Counted from the stretch's first letter, positions 34,974 to 43,439 are shown. The stretch: DNA of 64,000 nucleotides from Prevotellaceae bacterium (GCA_015257125.1 JABZKU010000010.1:1-64000), one strand, 5' to 3'. Notes: generated from the sequence alone by a model not told the origin. Made by a program: numbers and translations.

Positions 34974-36578
34974 ATGAAACAAAAAAATATTCACCCGACC
35001 GCCCCGGCTCATGCCGTGGCTTCTCCCCGTCGCAAAGGGGCAACCGCCCTCTACTATGCCGTGGGGTTTGTGCTTTTGTGGATCTTTTCCACTTGGGTCT
35101 ACGGCGACGTGTTCCGCCACATCGCCGACGAAAACTATGTTTGTGCCGAGCGCCAACCGATGTTCTACGTCTTGCGCTTGCCCGGCGCCTATGTCCTCTG
35201 GGCGGCGCGCTACGTTTTGTTGGCCTTCCTCAACCGTTGGGTCGGCGGCACGCTGTTGGCGCTCCTGCTCACCGGCGTGGCGTGGTGCATTGAGCGCTTG
35301 CTCCCGAAAGCGCGCCGCGGCGAGGGCTGGGGCTGGTGGTTGCCGCTGGCGCTGCTCGTCTGGTGCGTGGCCGACGGCTTCAATCTCTTCCTGCGCATCG
35401 AACCCTCGACCTTTGTACTGCGCACGCTGGCCTTGGTCGGCGCTTCGGCGACGGGAGTCGTGGCCGTGAGTGTGGTGCGCCGCTTTTGTAGGCGCGATGT
35501 CGAGGCTGTTGCGCCCGTAGCTCCGCGTTCGTGGGTGAGTCGCCTCTTGCCGCTCCTGCCTGTGGTGGCCTATGTGGGGCTGGTCGTCTTTGCCGTGACG
35601 GCGCGCGACAATGTGCGGGTGTCTTGTCGCCTGCAAAACCAACTGGCCGACGAAGATTGGGAAGCGATGATCGAGACAGCGCGCTCGGCCAAGCGCCCCT
35701 CGCGCACCGTGGCCGCCCTGCACGCTGTGGGACTCGAGCAGACCGATCGTTTGCTCGACGGCCTCTTTGCCATCTCCTATGATTATCCCGAATTGTCCCT
35801 GCGCAACGTCGGCGGAAAGGACGAGGGCATCAACTATTTGCCCGACCTCTGTCTGCATGCCGGCTTGCTCAATACGGCCTATCGCCTCTCGATGGACAAC
35901 ACCGTGGAGCACGGCCCCCGCCTGCACAACTTCAAACGCATGGCGCTCTGTGCGCTGCTCAACGGCGAGAAGCGTTTGGCCGAACGCTACCTCAATCTCG
36001 TCGATCACATGCCTTTCTGCCACGATTTTGCCGAGCGCTATCGGGCGATGCTCAACGATTCGACGTTGTTGGACAGCGATCCCACTTTGGCGCGCATCCG
36101 ACAGTTGCGACCCAAGATCGATGCGTTCGAACAGGCCTTCCGCCAACCCACGGTGGTGGGCTACAACCTGGTCACGCCCACCGGCACCGACGCAACGCTC
36201 ATCACCTCGGTGGCAGCTTGCCTCTATGCCAAAAATCTCGATGGCTTCTTGACGCGCATTCAGCTCTTGCGGGGCAAGGTGCAGTTCCCCACCACGGTGT
36301 TGCAGGCCATTATGGTGGCTTCGGTGAAGCGCGAGGGAGTGTTGGACTATTTCCCCGAAGTGAACGAACTGGTGCAAAGTGATTTTCAGGCTTTCGTGCA
36401 GGATGCCGCGCCCTTCTTGACCGGGCGCGACGCGATGACTCCCGAACAGCGCGACCAATCGCGTCGAGACATGGCCGAAGCCCTGCGCGAACGGTGGTTC
36501 GGCACGTATATGTACTATTATTATTGTGGCAACCTCACGCCGGCAGAAACGTCGACGGAGCAACACCAAGTGAATTGA
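34974..36578 (+). CDS. DUF6057-like multi-pass membrane protein
   Basis: 534 residues from MKQKNIHPTAPAHAVASP. Helices at about 25-46, 68-84, 88-108, 118-138, 146-170 and 192-212 form an N-terminal membrane domain. Residues 220-530 are a soluble, helix-rich region (SCRLQNQLADEDWEAMIETA, ALCALLNGEKRLAERYL) that reads like TPR-type helical pairs. It resembles a Bacteroidota protein family of unknown function. The next gene, for a CxxCH lipoprotein, starts 41 bp downstream and is probably co-transcribed. The frame extends upstream to 34830, but the -7 element at 34930 and the plain N-terminus support 34974. Confidence 0.7.
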   Translation: MKQKNIHPTAPAHAVASPRRKGATALYYAVGFVLLWIFSTWVYGDVFRHIADENYVCAERQPMFYVLRLPGAYVLWAARYVLLAFLNRWVGGTLLALLLTGVAWCIERLLPKARRGEGWGWWLPLALLVWCVADGFNLFLRIEPSTFVLRTLALVGASATGVVAVSVVRRFCRRDVEAVAPVAPRSWVSRLLPLLPVVAYVGLVVFAVTARDNVRVSCRLQNQLADEDWEAMIETARSAKRPSRTVAALHAVGLEQTDRLLDGLFAISYDYPELSLRNVGGKDEGINYLPDLCLHAGLLNTAYRLSMDNTVEHGPRLHNFKRMALCALLNGEKRLAERYLNLVDHMPFCHDFAERYRAMLNDSTLLDSDPTLARIRQLRPKIDAFEQAFRQPTVVGYNLVTPTGTDATLITSVAACLYAKNLDGFLTRIQLLRGKVQFPTTVLQAIMVASVKREGVLDYFPEVNELVQSDFQAFVQDAAPFLTGRDAMTPEQRDQSRRDMAEALRERWFGTYMYYYYCGNLTPAETSTEQHQVN

Positions 36579-36619
36579 CAGCGACCCGCTGAGAAAACCA
36601 ACCCCCAAAAGCCTAAAAG

Positions 36620-38182
36620 ATGCGTTACTCTTCTCTCTTTTCGTGGGCGACGACCCTGTGGTTCGCCGTGTTGAGCCTGATGACGGTGGGCTGTCGATCG
36701 GTGGTGCGCGTGCCCGAAACGGCACAAGCCACTACGCAGCCCGCGGCAGTCTTTCCCGACTATCGCGATGTGGTGATCCCGCCCAACATTGCGCCCCTCA
36801 ATTTTCAAGTGAACCAACCGGCCGAAGAAATCGTGGTGCAGGTGGCCGGAAAGCGCGGCACACCGCTTGTGGCGGCGGCCGGAGAAGCCGGAAAACTGCG
36901 CTTCGACTCGCTCGAATGGCGCCGCTTGCTCAACGACCACCGCGGCGAACGATTGGCCGTTACAGTCTATACGATGAACGCCGGCCAATGGCAGCGACAC
37001 CCCGACTGGTATTGGACGGTGGCGCAGGAGCCCATCGACCCTTATCTCACCTATCGACTCATCGAACCCTCCTATGAACTCTATCGCCAGCTGGGGCTGT
37101 ACGAAAGAAATTTGACGAATTTCGACGAGCACCCCATTTATGAGAACAACGACGAGTTTGAGGAGGAGAACAACCACTGTGTGAACTGCCACACCCCGCA
37201 GGCCCACGGCACAACCGGTCGCAGGCTCTTCCACGTGCGTTCGAAACACGGCGGAACGGTGTTCATCGACGGCAAAAATATTCGCCGCATGGACATGAAG
37301 TGCGACAGCGTGCTGGGCGGAAGTGTCTATCCCGCGTGGCATCCCGAGCAGCCGTGGGTGGTGTTCTCGAGCAACAAGACGGGACAAGCCTTTTTCCTCA
37401 GCGGAGAACAGAAGTTGGAGGTGATCGACTACGATTCTGACTTGCTGTTCTATGATGTGGCGCGCAACAAACTGAGCAATGTCTGCCGCACACCCGGCGT
37501 GATGGAAACCTTCCCCGCGTGGGCGCCCGACGGCAGCCGACTGTATTATTGCGCCGCACCGTTCCCGAATTTCGAAACGATGAGCGATTCGGCGCGCAAC
37601 GGCGAAGACGCGCGCCAAGACGCGGTGCTGAGTGCCTACAAGGAGGTGCGCTACAATGTGATGTCGGTGCCCTTCGACGCGCGCACCCACACTTTCGGTA
37701 CACCGCAGGTGGAAATCGATTGCCGCGCCGCGGGCAAGAGCGCCACGTTGCCGCGCATCAGCCCCGACGGGCGCTACCTGCTGGTGACGCTCGCCGATTT
37801 CGGCCAATTTCACATCTGGCACAAAAGCAGCGACCTGTGGGTCAAAGACCTCCAAACGGGAGTTTTCGCTCCCTTGCAGGCGGCCAACAGTCCGGAGGTG
37901 GACTCTTACCACACGTGGAGTAGCAACGGCCGATGGATTGTTTTCTCCTCGCGCCGACTGGATGGCAGTTTCACGCGCCCGTGCATTGCTTATTTCGATC
38001 GAGAAGGGCGGGCGCACAAGGCTTTCTTGCTGCCGCAAGAAGACCCGGAACACAACTGGCTGCGCATGAAGAGCTACAATGTGCCGGAACTCGCGAAGAA
38101 ACCCGTGCCGGTTTCCGCCGACGAACTGCGACGCGTCATCTATGACGATGCGGCTGCGGGAAAGGCGGAATACGGTAAATGA
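36620..38182 (+). CDS. lipoprotein with one CxxCH motif and TolB-like propeller
   Basis: 520 residues. The N-terminus has a hydrophobic run ending VLSLMTVGC, a plausible lipobox (Cys25). NNHCVNCHTPQAHG (CVNCH at about 188-192) is a c-type heme motif. From about residue 230 there are repeated WHPEQPWVVFSSN, WAPDGSRLYYC, ISPDGRYLLVTL and WSSNGRWIVFSS segments, which are TolB/PD40-type propeller blades. A haem-bound periplasmic or outer-membrane protein facing outward is likely if the cytochrome c machinery is present; otherwise the Cys pair may be structural. It follows the DUF6057-like gene by 41 bp. Function is not known to me. Confidence 0.7.
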   Translation: MRYSSLFSWATTLWFAVLSLMTVGCRSVVRVPETAQATTQPAAVFPDYRDVVIPPNIAPLNFQVNQPAEEIVVQVAGKRGTPLVAAAGEAGKLRFDSLEWRRLLNDHRGERLAVTVYTMNAGQWQRHPDWYWTVAQEPIDPYLTYRLIEPSYELYRQLGLYERNLTNFDEHPIYENNDEFEEENNHCVNCHTPQAHGTTGRRLFHVRSKHGGTVFIDGKNIRRMDMKCDSVLGGSVYPAWHPEQPWVVFSSNKTGQAFFLSGEQKLEVIDYDSDLLFYDVARNKLSNVCRTPGVMETFPAWAPDGSRLYYCAAPFPNFETMSDSARNGEDARQDAVLSAYKEVRYNVMSVPFDARTHTFGTPQVEIDCRAAGKSATLPRISPDGRYLLVTLADFGQFHIWHKSSDLWVKDLQTGVFAPLQAANSPEVDSYHTWSSNGRWIVFSSRRLDGSFTRPCIAYFDREGRAHKAFLLPQEDPEHNWLRMKSYNVPELAKKPVPVSADELRRVIYDDAAAGKAEYGK

Positions 38183-38226
38183 TATTTCGGCGAAAGCCGA
38201 TGAAATTCTCTTAGACAATTAGATTT

Positions 38227-38841
38227 ATGCCCTATCATACCCTCTTGGTAGACGCCGATTACGTGGAACGCGTGGCGTTTGACCTCATTGTTAATTTCGA
38301 ACGCATGCTCGGTCGACGCATTTCGCCCGCACCGCTCGGCGATTGGCTCGACTACGTGGCGCTTGACGGCGGAGTGCAGCCCGGCGACAACGAGATCCGG
38401 GTCTATCTTGTGCATCGTCCCGAGCAGGAGCGCTTGCAGCATTTCACCCCCGCGCACTTTGCCGACGAACTCAACGGCAAGGCTTTCACCGATCGGCTGG
38501 GAGAGTTTGCCATGACGGCACTGGCGGTCGAACCGGTGGTGGATCACGACGACCTGCTGGTCGAGGTCTTTGAACAGATGCTCAAAGAGCCCGACGCCGA
38601 GCGCGTAATGCTCGTGGCCGACCTCGACGGTTTCACGCCCGAAAGCACTCGTTTGGCCTCGCGCATCAAAAATCTCTGTGCCGCTCCCCCCAAGCGCGAC
38701 GACGGAGTAGACCCCGGCCGGAAAGAAATTACGCTCTTCACCATGCAACCCACCGCCGGACGCGGATTTGCGCAGGAGTTGCTCGGCTATTCGCTCATGG
38801 CCGCGCTCGGAATCACCGCCGAAGAGGTCAATCGGTGCTAA
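38227..38841 (+). CDS. conserved hypothetical protein (possibly DUF6621)
   Basis: 204 residues, soluble, no signal peptide or helices spanning the membrane. Visible features are an N-terminal MPYHTLLVDADYVERVAFDL, a middle VMLVADLDGFTPESTRLASRI and a C-terminal MQPTAGRGFAQELLGYSLMAALG. The Asp-rich strand ends (DAD near 9-11, ADLDG near 135-139) resemble nucleotide- or metal-binding Rossmann/PIN-like folds, but I do not recognise a known enzyme. It begins 44 bp after the lipoprotein gene and may share its transcript. Confidence 0.55.
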   Translation: MPYHTLLVDADYVERVAFDLIVNFERMLGRRISPAPLGDWLDYVALDGGVQPGDNEIRVYLVHRPEQERLQHFTPAHFADELNGKAFTDRLGEFAMTALAVEPVVDHDDLLVEVFEQMLKEPDAERVMLVADLDGFTPESTRLASRIKNLCAAPPKRDDGVDPGRKEITLFTMQPTAGRGFAQELLGYSLMAALGITAEEVNRC

Positions 38842-38886
38842 ACCGTGCCGCTTTTTCGCCCGAAGGGGCAAAAAAAAGCCCGTGGG

Positions 38887-38918
38887 CTTGTGAAATAGCG
38901 CGAAAACCGATAACTTTG
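38887..38918 (+). promoter_or_regulatory. promoter for carboxynorspermidine synthase
   Basis: CTTG (38887-38890), 20 bp, TAACTTTG (38911-38918). The -7 element is a full match and the -33 element matches 3 of 4 bases. The ATG is 62 bp downstream. Confidence 0.65.
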
Positions 38919-38979
38919 CGGAAAGGGTATTTTTGCCCGCAAACAGCAATCACACAAACAACTACGATACTCAACCACA

Positions 38980-40185
38980 ATGGGAAAAGTTCTCATCATC
39001 GGCGCCGGCGGTGTTGCCACGGTGGCCGCCGTCAAAGTCGCCAAAAATAGTGACGTCTTCGACGAAATTATGATCGCCAGCCGCACAGAGTCGAAGTGCA
39101 AGGCGATTGCCCAACGCATTGCCGACATGGGCTTGCGCAATGATATTCGCACCGCGCAGGTGGATGCCGACGATGTGGAGCAGCTCGTGCGTCTGTTCAA
39201 CGATTTCAAGCCCGAACTGGTGATGAACCTCGCCTTGCCCTACCAGGATCTCACGATTATGGAGGCTTGCTTGCAAACCGGTTGCCACTATCTCGACACA
39301 GCCAACTACGAACCGAAGGATGAAGCCCATTTCGAATACTCTTGGCAGTGGGCTTATCGCGAACGCTTCGAACAAGCCGGACTTTGCGCCATCCTCGGCT
39401 GCGGATTCGACCCCGGCGTGACGTCGATCTTCACGGCCTACGCCGCCAAGCACCACTTTGACGAAATTCACTACCTGGATATTGTCGACTGCAACGCGGG
39501 CGACCACGGAAAGGCCTTTGCCACGAACTTCAACCCCGAGATCAATATCCGCGAGATCACGCAAAAGGGCTTGTACTGGGAGAATGGCAAGTGGGTGGAG
39601 ACCGAACCGCTCGAAATTCATCAGCCTTTGACCTATCCCAACATCGGACCGCGCGAGAGCTACCTGCTCCACCACGAGGAAATCGAGAGCTTGGTGATCA
39701 ACTTCCCCACGATCAAGCGCGCACGCTTCTGGATGACGTTCGGACAGGAGTACCTTACGCACTTGCGCGTGATCCAAAACATCGGTATGGACTCGATTGT
39801 GCCCATCAACTACGAGGGACACATGATTCAGCCCCTGCAATTCCTCAAAGCCGTGCTGCCGAATCCCCAAGACTTGGGCGAAAACTACGAAGGCGAGACG
39901 TCGATCGGTTGCCGCATCCGCGGTGTGAAGGACGGTAAGGAGCATACTTACTACGTTTACAACAACTGTTCGCACCAAGCTGCCTACGACGAAACGGGCA
40001 TGCAGGGTGTGAGCTACACAACGGGCGTGCCGGCCTGCATCGGTGCGCGATTGTTCATGGAAGGCAAGTGGCGTAAGCCCGGCGTGCACAACGTCGAGGA
40101 GTTCGATCCCGATCCTTTCATGGAAGAACTCAACAAGCAGGGCTTGCCTTGGCACGAAATCCACGACGGCGACCTCGAACTCTAA
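38980..40185 (+). CDS. carboxynorspermidine synthase (saccharopine-dehydrogenase family)
   Basis: 401 residues. GKVLIIGAGGVATVAAVKVAKN is the N-terminal NAD(P)-binding Rossmann loop (about 2-23). HYLDTANYEP, AILGCGFDPGVTSIFTAYAA and GDHGKAFATNFNPEINIREIT are typical of carboxynorspermidine/carboxyspermidine dehydrogenases, which condense aspartate semialdehyde with a diamine in the alternative spermidine pathway. Length fits the family. The decarboxylase partner (nspC type) is not in the window. It has its own promoter and is followed by a hairpin. A general saccharopine dehydrogenase is the alternative, less likely given the whole-length resemblance. Confidence 0.88.
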   Translation: MGKVLIIGAGGVATVAAVKVAKNSDVFDEIMIASRTESKCKAIAQRIADMGLRNDIRTAQVDADDVEQLVRLFNDFKPELVMNLALPYQDLTIMEACLQTGCHYLDTANYEPKDEAHFEYSWQWAYRERFEQAGLCAILGCGFDPGVTSIFTAYAAKHHFDEIHYLDIVDCNAGDHGKAFATNFNPEINIREITQKGLYWENGKWVETEPLEIHQPLTYPNIGPRESYLLHHEEIESLVINFPTIKRARFWMTFGQEYLTHLRVIQNIGMDSIVPINYEGHMIQPLQFLKAVLPNPQDLGENYEGETSIGCRIRGVKDGKEHTYYVYNNCSHQAAYDETGMQGVSYTTGVPACIGARLFMEGKWRKPGVHNVEEFDPDPFMEELNKQGLPWHEIHDGDLEL

Positions 40186-40207
40186 TTTTTCCGGCCTAAG
40201 TGCCGAG

Positions 40208-40261
40208 GACACGACGCATTTTCGGCGCTCTTTCGCAGAGCTAACGTCGATGCGTCGTGTC
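40208..40261 (+). terminator. hairpin after carboxynorspermidine synthase
   Basis: GACACGACGCAT (40208-40219) pairs perfectly with ATGCGTCGTGTC (40250-40261) across a 30-nt loop. It runs into CTATATATAAGGAGGG, a 16-mer found again at 51479-51494. There is no T-run, so termination is uncertain. Confidence 0.45.
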
Positions 40262-40319
40262 TATATATAAGGAGGGCTGACAACTTCTGACGACTCCGCC
40301 CCTGCTTTTGCCCCAGGTT

Positions 40320-40487
40320 GGGCAAGTGGGAGAGTGCGATTGAGGTCTTCTTGCCAAGAACTGAGGCATGCTCGAGCGTCGTCGAGACCTTCTGGTTTAT
40401 ATTTGAGGCATGCTCGAGTATTGTAGAGATCTTCTCGGCAAGCGCTGAGGTGATCTCGGGCACGGCCGAGGCGTTGCGAAGAAAAGT
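40320..40487. repeat. degenerate 42-bp tandem repeat
   Basis: Units start at about 40320, 40362, 40404 and 40446; the best conserved word is TGAGGCATGCTCGAG at 40362 and 40404. Each unit is 14 codons, and on the minus strand the units read as ALAEKISTILEHAS, NINQKVSTTLEHAS and VLGKKTSIALSHL. The minus-strand frame (40182-40463) overlaps the end of the previous gene and has no clear start context, so it is not called as a gene. The block fills most of the 333-bp gap before the small peptide gene. Confidence 0.65.
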
Positions 40488-40518
40488 CCCCTGATTTTCA
40501 AAGAATACAGCATACAGT

Positions 40519-40692
40519 ATGAAAAGAATTTACAACTCTCCTGTTCTGCAGTTGGTGCTTTTGCATTCAGAAAGTACACTTATGAACGGATCACCGAAAT
40601 TGAGAGTCGATACCTCAACGGATAAGACGATCAACAATGAGGCAGATATCAACACGCTCGGTAAACACGAGCAGCTTTGGGAAGACGAATAA
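40519..40692 (+). CDS. 57-residue peptide of unknown function
   Basis: The frame MKRIYNSPVLQLVLLHSEST onward ends in GKHEQLWEDE and is followed 19 bp later by a good terminator. The layout (MKR-x-Y-x-SP, a short hydrophobic strand, a polar middle, and a C-terminal Trp next to acidic residues) is like other short Bacteroidales peptides I recall with MKK/R-Y-x-SP starts, for which no function is established. There is no signal peptide with a cleavage site. A -7-like TATATTTG lies at 40398-40405. It is flanked by a tandem repeat and a terminator, so it is a separate transcription unit. It could be a precursor peptide, but no modifying enzyme is adjacent. Confidence 0.6.
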   Translation: MKRIYNSPVLQLVLLHSESTLMNGSPKLRVDTSTDKTINNEADINTLGKHEQLWEDE

Positions 40693-40711
40693 AAAAACTC
40701 CCGATATACGA

Positions 40712-40741
40712 GGGCGGAAAGACGATTTCCGCCCTTTTTTC
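40712..40741 (+). terminator. terminator after the 57-residue peptide gene
   Basis: GGGCGGAAA (40712-40720), loop GACGA, TTTCCGCCC (40726-40734), then TTTTTT. Confidence 0.92.
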
Positions 40742-40773
40742 GGGCTCATTTTGATGGAAAGTCGGCCGTTTGC

Positions 40774-40804
40774 TTTGTCTTCTTTGCAAAATGCCGTAAA
40801 TTCG
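40774..40804 (+). promoter_or_regulatory. promoter for the nucleoside permease gene
   Basis: TTTG (40774-40777), 19 bp, TAAATTCG (40797-40804). The -7 element matches 7 of 8 positions of TAnnTTTG. The identical pair and spacing precedes tsaB (51519-51549). Confidence 0.6.
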
Positions 40805-40831
40805 CCGTCAATAATCGCATCGTTATAGTCC

Positions 40832-42127
40832 ATGAATAGTTCAAACATCAAGTCGCGTTTGATCGCGATGAACTTTCTTGAATTCGCCGTGTGGGGAGCT
40901 TACCTCACTTCTATGGGCGGATTTTTGGCCGGTAAGGGCATGGGAGCCAACATTGGCTGGTTTTATTCCGTGCAAGGCCTTGTTTCCATCTTTATGCCCG
41001 CTATTATCGGCATGTTGGCAGACCGTTATGTGCAAGCTCAGCGCATGTTGTCGCTTTGTCATCTCGTGGCGGCCGTCTTTATGGTCGTGGTCGGTTGGAT
41101 CGGCATGAACGATCAGGTCGCCTTTGCCGACATTTTCCCTTGGTACACGCTGAGTGTGGCGGCCTACATGCCCACTTTGGCCTTGTCGAACTCTGTTTCG
41201 TACAACGCCTTGGAGCGTTCCGGCCTCGACACCGTGAAAGATTTCCCGCCCATTCGCATCTTTGGCACAATAGGCTTCATCGCTTCGATGTGGATTGTCG
41301 ATCTTTTGGGTTGGCAGCACACGAATGTGCAGTTCTTTGTCTCTGCTGCTTGGAGTTTGTTGTTAGCCGGCTACGCATTGTCCTTGCCTTCCTGCCCGGT
41401 CAACCCCAGCCACGAGCGAAAAGGCCTGGTCGAAACCATGGGACTCGACGCCTTCAAGCTCTTCCGCCACAAGCGCATGGCGTTGTTCTTCCTCTTTTCC
41501 ATGTTCCTCGGCGTGAGTTTGCAGATTACCAACGGATTTGCCAATCCCTTCATCAGTAGTTTCGGCGCGAACCCCGCCTTTAAGGGACAATGGTTCGTTG
41601 AGCATGCCAATGTTTTGATCTCTTTGTCGCAGATCAGTGAGACGTTCTGCATTTTGCTCATCCCCTTCTTCTTGAAACGCTTCGGCATTAAGACCGTCAT
41701 GCTCATTGCCATGTTCGCTTGGGTGCTGCGTTTCGGCTTCTTCGCCATCGGTGTTCCGGCCTTCCCCGGCGTGGTCTTCCTCATTTTCTCCATGATTGTC
41801 TATGGTGTGGCCTTCGACTTCTTCAATGTCTCGGGTTCGCTGTTCGTAGATAAGGAATGCGACCCTTCCATTCGCTCCAGTGCGCAAGGTTTGTTCATGT
41901 TGATGACCAACGGTATCGGCGCTTCTGTCGGCACACTCGGCGCACAAGCGGTGGTCAACTGCTTCACTGAGAACAAAGACGGCTTCCAAGTGGGCGATTG
42001 GTCGAGCGTTTGGTTCATCTTCGCCGGCTATGCCCTGCTCATCGGCGTACTTTTCTTCTTCCTCTTCAACGATAAGAAGGAAAAGACAGCGCCCGCAACA
42101 TCACAAAGCCCTGAAGTGATTGAGTAA
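40832..42127 (+). CDS. MFS nucleoside:H+ symporter (NupG/XapB-like)
   Basis: 431 residues with about 12 hydrophobic segments. The start NIKSRLIAMNFLEFAVWGAYLTSMGGFL and GTIGFIASMWIVDLLGW are typical of the nucleoside:H+ symporter family (LacY-like fold). It imports nucleosides across the inner membrane. A short charged cytoplasmic tail (about 417-431) ends the protein. The gene is monocistronic: promoter at 40774 and terminator at 42184. Substrate range cannot be read from the sequence. Confidence 0.88.
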   Translation: MNSSNIKSRLIAMNFLEFAVWGAYLTSMGGFLAGKGMGANIGWFYSVQGLVSIFMPAIIGMLADRYVQAQRMLSLCHLVAAVFMVVVGWIGMNDQVAFADIFPWYTLSVAAYMPTLALSNSVSYNALERSGLDTVKDFPPIRIFGTIGFIASMWIVDLLGWQHTNVQFFVSAAWSLLLAGYALSLPSCPVNPSHERKGLVETMGLDAFKLFRHKRMALFFLFSMFLGVSLQITNGFANPFISSFGANPAFKGQWFVEHANVLISLSQISETFCILLIPFFLKRFGIKTVMLIAMFAWVLRFGFFAIGVPAFPGVVFLIFSMIVYGVAFDFFNVSGSLFVDKECDPSIRSSAQGLFMLMTNGIGASVGTLGAQAVVNCFTENKDGFQVGDWSSVWFIFAGYALLIGVLFFFLFNDKKEKTAPATSQSPEVIE

Positions 42128-42183
42128 TTGCGCAGGGAACGATCAAGTCCCCTTCGTTGGTCGATCAAAACATACTTATATAT

Positions 42184-42229
42184 CCTCCCCCGCGAGTTCT
42201 CACAACTCGAGGGGGAAGTTTTGTTTCGG
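42184..42229 (+). terminator. terminator after the nucleoside permease gene
   Basis: CCCCCGCGAGTT pairs with AACTCGAGGGGG (one mismatch) around CTCAC; GAAGTTTTGTTT follows. Confidence 0.8.
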
Positions 42230-42279
42230 GGGGAGGACGTTCGGCGAATAGTACGCAACTCGCCGACTGTGGTCTACAA

Positions 42280-42300
42280 AACCTGAGTTTGGTCTAAGCC
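42280..42300. repeat. solo terminal repeat of the 89-bp element
   Basis: ACCTGAGTTTGGTCTAAG (42281-42298) differs by one base from the terminal inverted repeat of the elements at 43257-43345 and 46375-46463. No second end is found within the following 100 bp. It lies 19 bp from the border of repeat copy 2. Confidence 0.6.
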
Positions 42301-42316
42301 TCTTCTCTAAGAATAA

Positions 42317-42973
42317 GGTTCGTCCGACATTTGGAGTGAGGTCTCAACTACCGGAAATCCTTTCTCAAAAGTGCACCGGTCTCCCACTTCAACGCCCAAC
42401 GCGCGCGCGTAGCGCGCGCGTCCGCTGTTTTTCGTTTTTTGCCTTCACCTCTTCACCATTCGACTGTAAGCAGCTCGGAAACAGCGACTTGCGGGTGAAG
42501 GTTTCCCCCCTTTTGCCTTCACCGGTGAAGGCAAAAAGTGGGCCTTTCCTTCACCCACAATACACACTGTATCAACGACTTGCGGGTGAAGGTGAAGGGT
42601 GAAGGCAAGAAATTAGAACTCGCTGAGTGCGCGATGCGCAGGGGCGTGTCTGTTCGCGCGTAAGGCGGTGCGGATGAGGAAACAGTGGGTGAGACCGTGA
42701 GCGAAGGGATGGGCGTCTTTTCAAAAAAGCGGGGAGGAAGCAGAGAAAAGAAGGGGCATTTCGAAAGAAAGTCCACAAGTTTTTGTTTGTTCTCTCCCGA
42801 TTCTCAAAAAATGAAACATTTTTCTCGCGAAATATTCGACAGTTCGAAACTAAATCCTTACTTTTGCGATTGACAAAACACAACTTCCCTTCATTCCGCC
42901 GCACTGCGGCGTCCATATAGCGCAAAGTCGAGGTGCTGCCCCGACCATCCGGCGCAAACGCTCTTTGACTTAC
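42317..42973 (+). repeat. rrn-leader-like repeat element, copy 2
   Basis: Inverted partner of 12700-13359, about 29 kb away. In plus orientation it shows GCGCGCGCGTAGCGCGCGCG (42401-42420), CTTCACC-rich palindromes including CCTTCACCGGTGAAGG near 42520, an AT-rich section, promoter TTCG/TACTTTTG (42836-42866), palindrome CCGCCGCACTGCGGCG and boxA-like CGCTCTTTGACTTAC (42959-42973). Similarity stops immediately after boxA in both copies. No 16S gene follows. With the rest of the 42128-43602 gap it holds no credible protein gene; 42974-43256 shows nothing recognisable. Confidence 0.85.
42836..42866 (+). promoter_or_regulatory. promoter inside repeat copy 2
   Basis: TTCG (42836-42839), 19 bp, TACTTTTG (42859-42866), conserved with copy 1. 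It would drive a transcript through the GC palindrome and the boxA-like box. Confidence 0.6.
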
Positions 42974-43256
42974 TGAACCGGCGCGACGTTGCCATATCCC
43001 AACCTATCGGAACAGACAAAAAGGCGCTACGTTCCGGCGCGCGGCGCGTCTTCACGCGACCGCGACGAGACATTCTCGAAGCTACCTAACCCTCTGTTTA
43101 TTCAGCATGCAATTCGCTGTACAACAATCGTTTGTGCCACTTCAAAAGGCTGCGGCAAGGGTGTCGCCTACGAACGAGGAGACCAAGGAGATCAGCGTGC
43201 TGATTTCGGTTTATTGCGATCCGCGAAAAGTTTAGACGCAGTAGACCTCACATGCT

Positions 43257-43345
43257 GACCTAAGTTCGGTCTAAGCATCTCCACGAAATATGATCCCGCC
43301 GACCATAGTACGTGAAAGGTGGATTTCTTAGACCGAACTCAGGTC
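43257..43345. mobile_element. 89-bp MITE-like element, copy A
   Basis: Left end GACCTAAGTTCGGTCTAAG and right end CTTAGACCGAACTCAGGTC are inverted repeats of 19 bp with one mismatch. The centre CCCGCCGACCATAGTACGTG and AAAGGTGGATT are identical in copy B at 46375-46463. It has no coding capacity. Clear target-site duplications are not visible. Confidence 0.7.
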
Positions 43346-43407
43346 TAATTTTGCACTTGCAGGTTGACTCTACGAAAGCATACAATCCTTGGTTTTGGCC
43401 TTTTTTG

Positions 43408-43439
43408 TTTCGTTGTGACAATTTATTTCTATATCTTTG
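43408..43439 (+). promoter_or_regulatory. promoter for the BspA-like gene
   Basis: TTTC (43408-43411), 20 bp, TATCTTTG (43432-43439). The -7 element is a full match. The leader to the first ATG is about 155 nt and contains a TTCCCCCGATCGGGGAA palindrome (about 43583-43599) just before the start. Confidence 0.55.
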
